From the NCBI GenBank assembly GCA_013911885.1, contig JACESI010000008.1, positions 62,001-126,000 of the forward strand: a stretch of 64,000 nucleotides of DNA, in the 5' to 3' direction. The DNA is from Hyphomicrobiales bacterium. GTDB taxonomy: Bacteria; Pseudomonadota; Alphaproteobacteria; Rhizobiales; JACESI01. The notes beneath the pieces were generated by a model. That model searched no databases. It was given only the letters and a program-made list of their open reading frames with translations, and had not been told where the DNA came from. Positions 1 to 8,430 of this stretch are shown one piece after another; positions within the stretch are counted from its first letter, which is position 1; every line of letters begins with the position of its first letter. The position numbers and the translations under genes were made by a program.

Positions 1-821
1 GCGAAAAACACCTGAGGGTTGAGATCCTGATCAGTCCGGAAGGAAAGACTGCCCATTTCCTCGTCGTGATAATGCTTGTGGTGGTGATGCGCGTGATCAT
101 GGCCATGGTGATCATGCCCGTGGAGATCATGGTCTGATTCAAGAAAATCCGGCTCCAGCGTCAGGATACGGTCGAGATCGAAGGCGCCGCGGTCCAGCAC
201 GTCGGCAATTGCAATGGCGCTCTGCACCGTGCGGTGCAGTCGGGCATAGGGATTGATCGCGCGGATGCGTGCTTCAACTTCGCTGATTTCCTCCTCTGAC
301 AGGAGGTCCGTCTTGTTCACCAGAATGACGTCGGCAAAGGCGATCTGTTCCTTGGCTTCCGGCGCATCTGCGAGCCGGGCGAGAAGGTGTTTGGCATCAG
401 TAACCGTTACGACGGAATCAAGCCGGGTTTTCTCGCGCACATCCTCATCCATGAAAAATGTCTGCGCCACCGGGCCAGGATCGGCAAGGCCGGTGGTCTC
501 GATCAGGATGGCATCGAAGCGGCCTGCCCGCTTCATCAGGCCGTTAACGATCCGGATCAGGTCGCCGCGCACGGTGCAGCACAGACAGCCATTGTTCATT
601 TCGAAGATTTCCTCGTCGGTATCAATGACGAGGTCGTTGTCGATGCCGATCTCACCGAATTCGTTCACGATGACCGCGAATTTCCGGCCATGATCCTCGC
701 TCAGAATGCGGTTGAGGAGCGTCGTCTTGCCTGCGCCCAGATAGCCCGTGAGAATGGTAACCGGGACTTTTGCCGCAGCCTCTATCAGGGGGGTGGCTTT
801 ATGGGATTCGGCTTTGGTCAT
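1..821 (-). CDS. CobW/COG0523-family GTPase, His-rich (3' end cut by window edge)
   Basis: G3E-family P-loop GTPase of the CobW/COG0523 group, whose members act as metal chaperones or metal-homeostasis factors (zinc, cobalt and others). The visible 273 residues show a Walker A loop at about 26-34 (GYLGAGKTT), the family metal-binding motif GCLCC at 78-82, a switch region ETTGLADP near 109, and the guanine-specificity motif NKTD at 169-172. Between residues about 231 and 252 there is a linker with some 13 histidines mixed with Asp and Gly, a likely metal-binding stretch. The C-terminal CobW_C domain begins but runs off the left end. The start ATG is the only one near a purine-rich stretch (GGAACG). 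The family is certain; the metal is not, although His-rich loops are common in the zinc subgroup. Confidence 0.9.
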   Translation of the reverse strand, partial: MTKAESHKATPLIEAAAKVPVTILTGYLGAGKTTLLNRILSEDHGRKFAVIVNEFGEIGIDNDLVIDTDEEIFEMNNGCLCCTVRGDLIRIVNGLMKRAGRFDAILIETTGLADPGPVAQTFFMDEDVREKTRLDSVVTVTDAKHLLARLADAPEAKEQIAFADVILVNKTDLLSEEEISEVEARIRAINPYARLHRTVQSAIAIADVLDRGAFDLDRILTLEPDFLESDHDLHGHDHHGHDHAHHHHKHYHDEEMGSLSFRTDQDLNPQVFF

Positions 822-1015
822 GGCTTTCGTTCCGCTTGGGTTCTGCTTGAGTTACGGCGCTTGATGGTTCGTCGATCATATGGCGCGGCTGTCGCGAAAA
901 CGCAATCGCGAATGGCGCGCCATCACCCTCCGGCTGCGCACAGGCCCATCAACGTCTTTCCAATGCCATCAAAAGTTGGTTAGGTTGAGGGCGGCAATCT
1001 TTTGGAGGAGATGAA

Positions 1016-2638
1016 ATGGCTTTGATGGATCGCGCTGAATGGCGTCATTTTCAGGGAATTGCGCGCCGTTTCGTGGTCGCGCTCCTGTTTCTTGTCACTC
1101 ATCACCTGCCTGCCCATGCGGATGTCGGCGCGCGGCTTCAGGATCTTCTCACGCGGGATGCGGTTCAGATCTTCGGCGTTGCCTACACGCCCGAACCCCT
1201 CAGGGAAGCTTATGCGGCGCGCGGTTATGCGCCGGTCTTTGTTGATGAAACCGGACCGGTCAAGCGGGCGATGGAACTCATCCGCGTGCTTTCCGAATCG
1301 AGCGGTGACGGACTGGTGCCGCAGGATTATCTCGGCAACCTGCCTGAAAACTGGATGGATGCGGATCCGGCAGAGATCGAATTCGCGCTTAGTGATGCGT
1401 TCCGCCGTTATGGCCGTGATATCAGTGGCGGGCGGACGACGGCTGCCATCAGCGAACCGGATATCGTGATCGGGCGGAAAACCTTCGATCTCGGCTTCTG
1501 GCTGGAGCGGGCGGCAATTGTGGGGCCGGAAGCGATCGTCGCCGAACTGCGTCCGCGCCACCAGCAATATGACCGTCTTCGGCACATGCTTTTAGGCTAC
1601 CGTGCGCTTGCGGCGCGTGGTGGCTGGCCGGTTATCTCGGCAGGCGCGACACTGAAACCCGATATGGTGGACCCGCGTGTTGCGGAACTGCGGGCGAATA
1701 TGTCGGCGCGCGGCTATAATGGCCTGAATGATACCCCCGATGCCACGGTCTATGATGCAGCGGTCGCGAGAGCCGTATCGCATTTTCAGGAACGAAATGG
1801 CCTTGAGAATGACGCGGTTGTCGGTCCGCAGTCGCTTGCTGCCCTGAATATGCCGGCCGAGGAACGCGTCAACCAGATCGTCGTCAATATGGAACGCTGG
1901 CGCTGGCTCGCACCAGATCTCGGGGGGCGGCATATTCTCGTCAATCAGGCGAATTTCAAATTGCAGCTTGTCGAGAACGGAAAGATTGTGGATGAGCGGC
2001 GTGTGATCGTCGGCAAGGCGTTTCACAAGTCGCCGATGTTCTCGGACAAGATCCGCTATCTCGAGTTCAATCCGACATGGACGGTTCCGCACTCCATCGC
2101 GGGCAATGAAATGCTGCCGAAGCTGAGGCGCGACCCCGGCTATCTCGAGCGCAACGACTACAAGATTTATACATCCTGGGAAGCCGATGCCCCGGCAATG
2201 AGCGCCCATAGCGTCAACTGGAGCAATGTCACCTCGTCACGCTTTCCCTTCAAGATCGTGCAGCAGCCGGGTGCACTCAATGCGCTCGGACGGGTCAAGT
2301 TCATGTTCCCTAATGCCTTCGACGTCTATCTGCACGATACGCCGTCGCGCGGTCTGTTCGCACGGGCCGATCGCGCCCTGTCGCATGGCTGTATCCGGGT
2401 TCAGGACCCGATTGATTTCGCCGAAATGCTGCTCAAAGCGGATCGTGGCATCGGCCCCGCAGAGATCAGCGCCATTCTCGAAAGCAAACAGACGACGCGG
2501 GTCGACCTCAAGACGCCGCTTGCGGTTCATCTGACCTATTTCACCGTCTGGGTGAGCGATGAAGGTGTGCCGGCATTCTACAACGATGTCTACGAGCGCG
2601 ACGCGCTGGTCGCTCGGGTGTTTTTCGGCTCGGTTTGA
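1016..2638 (+). CDS. L,D-transpeptidase, YcbB-type (murein cross-linking)
   Basis: Periplasmic L,D-transpeptidase of the YkuD/YcbB family, which forms 3-3 cross-links in peptidoglycan or attaches proteins to it. The 540-residue product starts with a hydrophobic signal segment (about 18-34, ending PAHA). A peptidoglycan-binding-like module lies around 215-275. The YkuD domain follows (about 295-475), with the catalytic motif HDTP at about 439 and SHGCIRV at 456-462, so the nucleophile is Cys459. The length and order (SCAFFOLD domain, PG-binding, YkuD) fit E. coli YcbB/LdtD rather than the short Ldt enzymes. The start is chosen for a strong Shine-Dalgarno GGAGGAG six bases upstream; an ATG at 1011 is out of frame. 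Transcribed away from the CobW gene. Confidence 0.9.
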   Translation: MALMDRAEWRHFQGIARRFVVALLFLVTHHLPAHADVGARLQDLLTRDAVQIFGVAYTPEPLREAYAARGYAPVFVDETGPVKRAMELIRVLSESSGDGLVPQDYLGNLPENWMDADPAEIEFALSDAFRRYGRDISGGRTTAAISEPDIVIGRKTFDLGFWLERAAIVGPEAIVAELRPRHQQYDRLRHMLLGYRALAARGGWPVISAGATLKPDMVDPRVAELRANMSARGYNGLNDTPDATVYDAAVARAVSHFQERNGLENDAVVGPQSLAALNMPAEERVNQIVVNMERWRWLAPDLGGRHILVNQANFKLQLVENGKIVDERRVIVGKAFHKSPMFSDKIRYLEFNPTWTVPHSIAGNEMLPKLRRDPGYLERNDYKIYTSWEADAPAMSAHSVNWSNVTSSRFPFKIVQQPGALNALGRVKFMFPNAFDVYLHDTPSRGLFARADRALSHGCIRVQDPIDFAEMLLKADRGIGPAEISAILESKQTTRVDLKTPLAVHLTYFTVWVSDEGVPAFYNDVYERDALVARVFFGSV

Positions 2639-2807
2639 TGACACAATGATCGCATATATCCCCATATGGAGTAGCGCGTACGGGATGAAATCATGATCGG
2701 CGTTTGACAGGCGACCGGAACAGAAAAGCGGGCGCTTGCGGGAGATACTGACAGAAAACAGGCCATCGGGGCACAGCCCGACAGAGCAGAGGCCAGCGGA
2801 GTAGAAG

Positions 2808-3494
2808 ATGAAGGAGCAATTGTCACCTGAGAGAACCGCCATGACAGAAGCGAACGGCAACGACACTAGGATGGCAAGCGCCAATCGGTCGGGAAAGCCC
2901 GGCGGCAGGCTCGCAGAGACCTTGCGTCTCATCCGCGAGCGGGAGGGTCTTGCAAATGCCGGGGACGCAACCCCCACACCGGATGATGAGGCCCGCAAGG
3001 CGCTTGGCTTGCTTCTTGACGATCTGCGAGACGTGATCGACGACCTTCCGAAGGATGTCGATTTCTTCGAATTCAATCTCTCGCACGGCGCGCCGCCACG
3101 GCTCTGGATCGATGCTGTGAGCTTCGTCGTCATGGCGGAAAATAATATCGGCTTCAGAATGCTGAAACATACAAGAGGCGGACGCATCCTGCTCAAGGAA
3201 TGTCTCGAACGGGCTGATATGGAGGCTGCGATCGTCGATTATGTTGCCCGGCGGCTTGCGCGACGGGAAGTCGACATGGGTCCCGCCACGACGCGCGCGA
3301 CGGCATCGCGCCAGATAGAGCCAGTTGCGACCGTGACGGAGAGCAACAGGTCAAATAGAAGGTATGGCAGCAGACCCAGCAGCAGAATGGCAAGTCTTGC
3401 CTGGTTTCTGGCCGGCACCATCGTCGGGGCTGCCGCTCTTCTGGGGCTTGCCTGGTTTCGGGCGGACATTACAGCTCTTCTTGCCAAACTCTGA
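2808..3494 (+). CDS. Conserved-looking hypothetical protein with C-terminal membrane anchor
   Basis: I do not recognise a named family. The 228-residue product has a charged, possibly disordered N-terminus, then a compact central part (about 60-150) rich in acidic and hydrophobic residues, with DDLRDVIDDLPKDVDFFEF and a following LWIDAVSFVVMAE helix. A basic Ser/Arg/Thr-rich linker (about 155-195) leads to a single transmembrane helix at about 203-222 followed by a short tail. This suggests a tail-anchored inner-membrane protein with its globular part in the cytoplasm. GGAG lies seven bases before the ATG at 2808; an alternative ATG at 2841 has weaker support. It follows the L,D-transpeptidase gene by 169 bases on the same strand, so it may have its own promoter. 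Confidence 0.7.
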   Translation: MKEQLSPERTAMTEANGNDTRMASANRSGKPGGRLAETLRLIREREGLANAGDATPTPDDEARKALGLLLDDLRDVIDDLPKDVDFFEFNLSHGAPPRLWIDAVSFVVMAENNIGFRMLKHTRGGRILLKECLERADMEAAIVDYVARRLARREVDMGPATTRATASRQIEPVATVTESNRSNRRYGSRPSSRMASLAWFLAGTIVGAAALLGLAWFRADITALLAKL

Positions 3495-3517
3495 GCCCGG
3501 GCAACTCTTACCGGGCG

Positions 3518-4411
3518 TCAGATGAGGTCGCTGCGCCCGATCTCGGCGAAAGTGCCGTCTTCGGTCAGCCCGCGCTCGATCATCGAGCAGCGCCAGTGCT
3601 GATCGGGGCGTGCTATTTGATAAAGATTGTAGCGTGCCGGTTCGTGGTGGCCGCTCATACCGCTTGAGGCCGACGGCACACCGACTAGCGGGATCGGCCC
3701 GACCGGGCCTTCCGCATATTTCACGCTTGCCCGATGCGTGTGGCCGTGCAGGATAAGCTCAGCGCCCACTTCCGCAATCACCTTGTTGAATTTGCGATAA
3801 TCGACGAGCCGCTTGAGACGGCGGTCTTTTTCAACGAAGGGCGGATGGTGGATCATGACGACGCGAAAACAATTCTCAAGCGCAAGGCGGGCGAGAAGAG
3901 CTGAGGTTTCTTCAAGCTGCACCGTCCCGACCCGACCCGTCGCCATGAAAGGCAATGTTGCAACCGCGCTCGAAAGACCGATGAGCGCGAGCGGTCCGCG
4001 CCGCCGGAGATAGGGAAATTGGACCAGGGCTGATGGATCGGCTCCGTCACCGAGAAGATAGGGCCCCCATGCTGCCTTTGCCTGATCGAGCGCGCCGGCG
4101 ACATAGGCATCGTGATTGCCGGGGATAAGCGAGACGTTATCGGGCGAACCAATCGTCTCAAGCCAGCTCCGCGCCGCTGTGATCTCGCTTGGCAGCGCGA
4201 TATTGACGAGATCGCCGGTGAGAGCGATGTGATCCGGGTTCTGGCGTTTCAGATCATTGATCAGGTTTTCAAGCACCGGTCCGGTGAGCGCGCGGAGCCG
4301 GTTGCGCTTGTAATTGATATAGCCGGTGATGCGCTTCGACAGGAGCGCGCGAACAGGTTGGCGCGGCAGGGGCCCAATATGCGGATCGGAAAAATGAGCA
4401 AGCGTGAACAT
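3518..4411 (-). CDS. Calcineurin-like metallophosphoesterase
   Basis: Predicted cytoplasmic metal-dependent phosphoesterase (297 residues). All the metal-binding motifs of the calcineurin-like superfamily are present in order: SDPHIG at 8-13, GDLVN at 66-70, GNHDAY at 98-103, HHPP at 188-191 and HGHTH at 222-226. The pattern resembles the CpdA-like (3',5'-cyclic-nucleotide phosphodiesterase) branch, but sequence alone does not fix the substrate. There is no signal peptide. Convergent with the preceding gene (23-base gap) and divergent from the Nudix gene. Confidence 0.9.
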   Translation of the reverse strand: MFTLAHFSDPHIGPLPRQPVRALLSKRITGYINYKRNRLRALTGPVLENLINDLKRQNPDHIALTGDLVNIALPSEITAARSWLETIGSPDNVSLIPGNHDAYVAGALDQAKAAWGPYLLGDGADPSALVQFPYLRRRGPLALIGLSSAVATLPFMATGRVGTVQLEETSALLARLALENCFRVVMIHHPPFVEKDRRLKRLVDYRKFNKVIAEVGAELILHGHTHRASVKYAEGPVGPIPLVGVPSASSGMSGHHEPARYNLYQIARPDQHWRCSMIERGLTEDGTFAEIGRSDLI

Positions 4412-4488
4412 CGTTGAATTGGGCCGGCTGTCTTATCGTTTCATCGTCTGATGCTGGATTTCGGACATCGATTCTGCGTAAATTTCGT

Positions 4489-4947
4489 ATGGCCCCGTTC
4501 ATTACACGTCTGATGCATTACGTCCACCTCGCCCGCCGGTCGCATACGCTGGGTGTGCGCGCGGTTGTGCGCGATGCGGCGGGGCGGGTGTTTCTGGTGA
4601 AACACAGCTATGTTTCGGGATGGTATCTGCCGGGTGGCGGTGTGGAACCGGGGGAAACCCTTTTCGATGCGCTGCAAAAGGAATTGCGTGAGGAGGGCAA
4701 TATCCATCTCACCGGTCCGGCACGGCTGATTGCGGTTTATCACAACCGGGCGGCTGCGCGCCGGGATCATGTCGCTCTTTACGAATGCCCCGAATGGACG
4801 CAGCCCGCACCGCCTGACAGGCCCAACCGCGAGATTCTCGACACCGGTTTTTTTCCCCTCGATGCCCTGCCGGAGACGACGACAACCGCGACGCTGCGCC
4901 GGTTGAAGGAACTGGAAAGCGCCGGTCCCTATGATCCTTTGTGGTGA
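4489..4947 (+). CDS. Nudix hydrolase domain protein
   Basis: A 152-residue single-domain Nudix protein, predicted to hydrolyse a nucleoside diphosphate linked to another moiety. The Nudix box spans about 50-72 (GGVEPGETLFDALQKEL then REEGNI). Against the consensus GX5EX7REUXEEXGU, the Arg of REU is Lys and the penultimate Gly is Asn71 (the pair reads Gly-Asn), while the catalytic glutamates (56, 65, 68, 69) remain. The ATG at 4489 is preferred because the protein then starts just before the first conserved strand; the frame stays open upstream to a TTG at 4414, next to the divergent phosphoesterase start. No clear Shine-Dalgarno is visible. The substrate is unknown. Confidence 0.8.
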   Translation: MAPFITRLMHYVHLARRSHTLGVRAVVRDAAGRVFLVKHSYVSGWYLPGGGVEPGETLFDALQKELREEGNIHLTGPARLIAVYHNRAAARRDHVALYECPEWTQPAPPDRPNREILDTGFFPLDALPETTTTATLRRLKELESAGPYDPLW

Positions 4948-4973
4948 CCTTTCAAGTCCGGCTTTTCTGCCGC

Positions 4974-5639
4974 TTACTCTTCCGGGCGCAGAAGTTTGCG
5001 CTCGAAAATCCATGGATAGACGTCGACCGCCAGCTTCAGTGCCGCCTGGGCGTCCTTGTGCTCGTTGCGATTGGTAAGGATGCGCGCCTTGCCGGAAAGT
5101 GCGCCGAAATGGCGGGGTTCGAGCGCCAGAGCTTTTTCGATATCAACAAGGGATTCGTCGTATTTTTCCTGCAAGAAGAAGATGAAGGCGCGCTGGTTCC
5201 ATCCCTCAGCATATGCTGGAGCTGCCTCGACCACTCTGTCGAGTATCACCCTCGCGCCTTCGTAGTCGTGCCAGCGGCGGCGCTCCAGCGCGTCGTCCAT
5301 CAGTTTCCTTATGCCTGCGTCCGGGGCAGCGTCGAGCCAGCTGTTCCAGATTTTCTGCGCGACAAAGCGGGCGCCATCCTCCGTTTCTGCTGTTTTCAGG
5401 ATCGCGAAGAGATTGTCGCGTTCAATGTTCGGGTCGACATTTTGTGCGGCGGTCATCGCGCGTTGCAACGCGTCGAGTTCCTTCAGGCGTTCTGTCTCGG
5501 GATCGGGCTTGCTTTGCTGCGCACTGGAATTTCGGCTGTCCGTTTGCTGCGGAAGAGGCGACAGCGCGGCCGCCTCTTTTGGTGCTGCCAAAATCAGGGC
5601 AAGCGCGCCCGCCAGCATAACCTCGTGAGCTTTCGCCAT
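4974..5639 (-). CDS. TPR-containing exported protein
   Basis: A 221-residue protein with an N-terminal signal-like segment (about 7-25, hydrophobic and Ala-rich, ending EAAAL), then a Gln/Ser/Asn-rich linker and a helical C-terminal half. Residues about 110-215 contain at least two tetratricopeptide-like units (YEGARVILDRVVEAAPAYAEGWN and YDESLVDIEKALALEPRHFG). Such proteins mediate protein-protein contacts; no enzymatic motif is visible. It is convergent with the Nudix gene (26-base gap) and lies downstream of the glutathionyl-hydroquinone reductase gene on the same strand (68-base gap). A periplasmic location is inferred from the signal segment. Confidence 0.8.
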   Translation of the reverse strand: MAKAHEVMLAGALALILAAPKEAAALSPLPQQTDSRNSSAQQSKPDPETERLKELDALQRAMTAAQNVDPNIERDNLFAILKTAETEDGARFVAQKIWNSWLDAAPDAGIRKLMDDALERRRWHDYEGARVILDRVVEAAPAYAEGWNQRAFIFFLQEKYDESLVDIEKALALEPRHFGALSGKARILTNRNEHKDAQAALKLAVDVYPWIFERKLLRPEE

Positions 5640-5707
5640 GGTCCATCAACCTCCCTTTTTCCAGAAAGTCTAGCAGCCCGCGAAAAGTCGCGCATCTGGA
5701 TATCTGA

Positions 5708-6694
5708 TCAAATCAGCGCGACTTCTGGCCGGTTATGGGGGCGGTTGAGGTCGATTTCAGGGCCCAGAGGTACGATCCGGGTCGGGTTGATGGTCTCATG
5801 ACTGCGGTAATAATGTCCCTTGATATGATCCATGTTCACCGTGCCCGCGACACCCGGCGCCTGATAGAGCGCCCGCAGATAGTTCGAAAGCGCGGGATAG
5901 TCCTCGATCCGGCGGATATTGCACTTGAAATGGCTGACATAGACCGGATCGAAACGAAGCAAGGTGGTGAAAAGCCGCCAGTCGGCCTCGGTCAGGCGGT
6001 CGCCTGCCAGATAGGGTGTCGCTGAAAGGATGGTCTCAAGCGCATCGAGGGTTTTGAAAAGCGCCGTCACCGCTTCCTCATACGCTTCCGCCTTGGTCGC
6101 GAAACCTGATTTGTAAACGCCGTTGTTGACGTTGTGATAAACGTCCTCGTTGATTGCGTCGATGCTCTCTCGCAGGGCCTGCGGATAGAAATCGAGGCTG
6201 TTGCCGGTCAAGGTGTTGAAAGCCGAATTGAACATGCGGATGATTTCCGACGATTCGTTCGATACGATGGTTGCCGTCTCCTTGTCCCAAAGGACCGGCA
6301 CCGTGACCCGCCCAGTGAAGGATGGATCCGCTTTGAGATAGATCTGATAGAGCTTTTCCGCGTTGAAGATCGGGTCGCGGATCGTGCCGGGATTATCGGA
6401 AAATTCCCAGCCATTCGCACCCATGAACATATCGACCACGGAAACGTCAATATGATCTTCCAGCCCTTTCAGGGTGCGGAATATCATTGTCCGGTGTGCC
6501 CAGGGGCAGGCATGGGAAACATAAAGGTGATAGCGCCCGCTCTCTGCCTTGAACCCGCTCTTGCCCGAGGAGCCGGCGCTGCCATCGGATGTTATCCAAT
6601 TGCGGAAAGCGGCATCCTTTCGGACAAACTTGCCGCCTGTGCTTTTTGTATCATACCACTGATCGTGCCAGATACCTTCGACCAAAAGACCCAT
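5708..6694 (-). CDS. Glutathionyl-hydroquinone reductase (Xi-class GST, YqjG/PcpF type)
   Basis: The 328-residue protein has the hallmarks of Xi-class glutathione transferases, which remove glutathione from glutathionyl-hydroquinones. The catalytic motif is in SHACPWAHR, giving Cys63, and the long N-terminal lead, the WDKET and SNESSEIIRMFN segments (glutathione-binding site), and the C-terminal helical domain match YqjG/PcpF in order and size. It is cytoplasmic with no signal. No quinone-degradation genes are nearby, so a general role in quinone detoxification is more likely than a catabolic one. The ATG at 6694 is the natural family start (MGLLVEGIWHDQWYDT). Confidence 0.92.
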   Translation of the reverse strand: MGLLVEGIWHDQWYDTKSTGGKFVRKDAAFRNWITSDGSAGSSGKSGFKAESGRYHLYVSHACPWAHRTMIFRTLKGLEDHIDVSVVDMFMGANGWEFSDNPGTIRDPIFNAEKLYQIYLKADPSFTGRVTVPVLWDKETATIVSNESSEIIRMFNSAFNTLTGNSLDFYPQALRESIDAINEDVYHNVNNGVYKSGFATKAEAYEEAVTALFKTLDALETILSATPYLAGDRLTEADWRLFTTLLRFDPVYVSHFKCNIRRIEDYPALSNYLRALYQAPGVAGTVNMDHIKGHYYRSHETINPTRIVPLGPEIDLNRPHNRPEVALI

Positions 6695-6815
6695 AGACGT
6701 TTCCCTTCCCGGCTGATTTCGACTTGCGCTTCGCCTTTACGGCTTCTCGCATTGCTAACGGATTTTTCGCGGCGCGGTTCCCCGTGAACAGATTGTTCAC
6801 GGCAACATGACGCCT

Positions 6816-7562
6816 TTATGTGAAGATGGCAGAGCGTATCAGATTGAGACCGAGAAGGAAAAAAACAAAGAGAAACAGCTGCCGGAACTGATCACCGGAG
6901 AGATATCGGCGCCCCTGTTCGCCAATCATGACCCCGATCAGGGCGGGAATCGTCATAAGCAGCGAGTAGAGCAGCATTTTCGGCGATGTCAGGCCGGTCT
7001 GCCAGTAACCGGCAAGAAGCGGCAGCGATCCGGCGAGAAGAAGAAAGCCGAGCGCGCCGACAAATTCATCCTTCGGCAGGCGGCGTGACATCAGATAAAC
7101 CACCATTGGCGGCGCCCAGAGCGATGTCAGCCCGCCCATTATGCCCGCAAGCGAGCCGATCAGTAGCTGGGCTTTTCGGTCGTGCTTTTCCGGTATGGAA
7201 AGCGGTCGCGCGAAGGCGCTCACAAGCGCGAAAATGACAATGACGAAGCCCGTGATGATCTTCAGAACATTCTCTGAAAAAGACGCCGCGAAATGGGTGA
7301 AAATGAAAATGCCCAGGATAAGCGTGATTGAAAAGGGCCAGTAGCGGCGGAAAGCTGAGACGATCATGCCCGCGCGCCAGACCTGAAAGGCGTTGGTAAT
7401 GAGCAGCGGCAGGAGCATCAGGGCAATCGCCTGACGCGGGTCGGTAAACTGCGACATCAGCGCAATCACCGCTGTCGGAAGGCCGATGCCGACAAGGCCC
7501 TTGATCGTACCCGAAAACACGAAAATGAGCGTGGCGATAAGCCACAACGCCTCGAAATCCAT
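6816..7562 (-). CDS. TauE/SafE-family membrane transporter
   Basis: A 248-residue polytopic inner-membrane protein of the TauE/SafE (sulfite/organosulfonate exporter-like) family. It contains about seven to eight hydrophobic segments, beginning with an N-terminal helix (LWLIATLIFVFSGTIKGLVGIGLP) that carries the family Gly-Gly-containing G-I-G-L-P repeat, and a second half with GSLAGIMGGLTSLWAPPMVVYL that mirrors it (internal two-fold repeat). The substrate is uncertain; family members export sulfur or carbon compounds. The open frame extends further upstream to 7862, but that extension is Arg-rich and unlike the family; the ATG at 7562 gives the expected length. Confidence 0.85.
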   Translation of the reverse strand: MDFEALWLIATLIFVFSGTIKGLVGIGLPTAVIALMSQFTDPRQAIALMLLPLLITNAFQVWRAGMIVSAFRRYWPFSITLILGIFIFTHFAASFSENVLKIITGFVIVIFALVSAFARPLSIPEKHDRKAQLLIGSLAGIMGGLTSLWAPPMVVYLMSRRLPKDEFVGALGFLLLAGSLPLLAGYWQTGLTSPKMLLYSLLMTIPALIGVMIGEQGRRYLSGDQFRQLFLFVFFLLGLNLIRSAIFT

Positions 7563-7860
7563 CAGTAAATCCGATTTTCGCCGAAATCCTGAAGGGTTTC
7601 CGGTCTGCGCCGCGACCCTAGCAGATTGGCATCTCAGGTCATGCGGAAAATCGCTCACCGGTGCTTTCTTTACGGCATGGCGAAAGCGTGATATCGAGCC
7701 ATCCACAAAAGGGTAAGCTTTGATGATTTTGCTCCGACGACCTGGTGAGAAACAACAAGGGGGTGGCATTGCCGCCCCTCGATGCTCACGCTTCCGCAGG
7801 CAAGGTTGAAAGACCTGTTGCGCTCTGGAAGCCCTGTCAGACGTATCGCCCGGAGCTTCC

Positions 7861-8430
7861 ATGGCCCTGCCTCCCCTTCACTATAAAATTGAAATTGAAA
7901 GACCGGCTCATGAAGCCGACATCGAGGCGCTGAATGCGGATGTGTTCGGTCCGGGCCGCTTCACGCGCGCCGCATACCGGGTGCGCGAAGGCGCGTCCGC
8001 CGACCCGCGCTTCTGTTTCGTGGCCCTTGATGACGGGCGGCTGATCGGCTCGGTGAGGCTGACTTATGTCGGCATCGGCGCGGGGCGCGCCTTCATGCTG
8101 GGGCCGCTTTGCGTGCTGCGTTCCTTGCAGGGGCAAGGTGTCGGCAAGGCGCTGGTGCGTCATTGCGTGTCGGCGGTCATGGACAGCGTGTCGCTTCCGA
8201 TCATTCTGGTCGGCGATCCGCCTTATTACGGGCCGCTTGGCTTCGAGAACGCGCCGGCGGACATTCTCATGCCGGGTCCGGTCGACTATAGCCGGCTCTT
8301 GATTGCGTGGCCCGGCCACGACCCTGTTACCAGCGAGCACGGGGAGATTGACCGCGCTGTCTACCGCGGCATCGTGGAAGGGCTAGCGCCCCTCGCGGTA
8401 CCACATGGCGGTGAAGGCGCCGAGAAGTAG
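7861..8430 (+). CDS. GNAT-family N-acetyltransferase (YhbS-like)
   Basis: Predicted acetyl-CoA-dependent N-acetyltransferase, 189 residues. The GNAT core is visible: strand FCFVALDDGRLIGSVRL, the acetyl-CoA pyrophosphate-binding loop in LQGQGVGKALVRH (Q/RxxGxG/A pattern) at about 90-102, and the following GDPPYYGPLGFENA segment typical of the YhbS branch. The acceptor is unknown. Its 3' end overlaps the 3' end of the convergent membrane-protein gene by 48 bases, so transcription of both could interfere. Confidence 0.85.
   Translation: MALPPLHYKIEIERPAHEADIEALNADVFGPGRFTRAAYRVREGASADPRFCFVALDDGRLIGSVRLTYVGIGAGRAFMLGPLCVLRSLQGQGVGKALVRHCVSAVMDSVSLPIILVGDPPYYGPLGFENAPADILMPGPVDYSRLLIAWPGHDPVTSEHGEIDRAVYRGIVEGLAPLAVPHGGEGAEK

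Noticed and set aside
7563..7862. N-terminal extension of the TauE/SafE frame
   Set aside because: Arg/Ser-rich sequence unlike the family; the ATG at 7562 gives the expected membrane topology.
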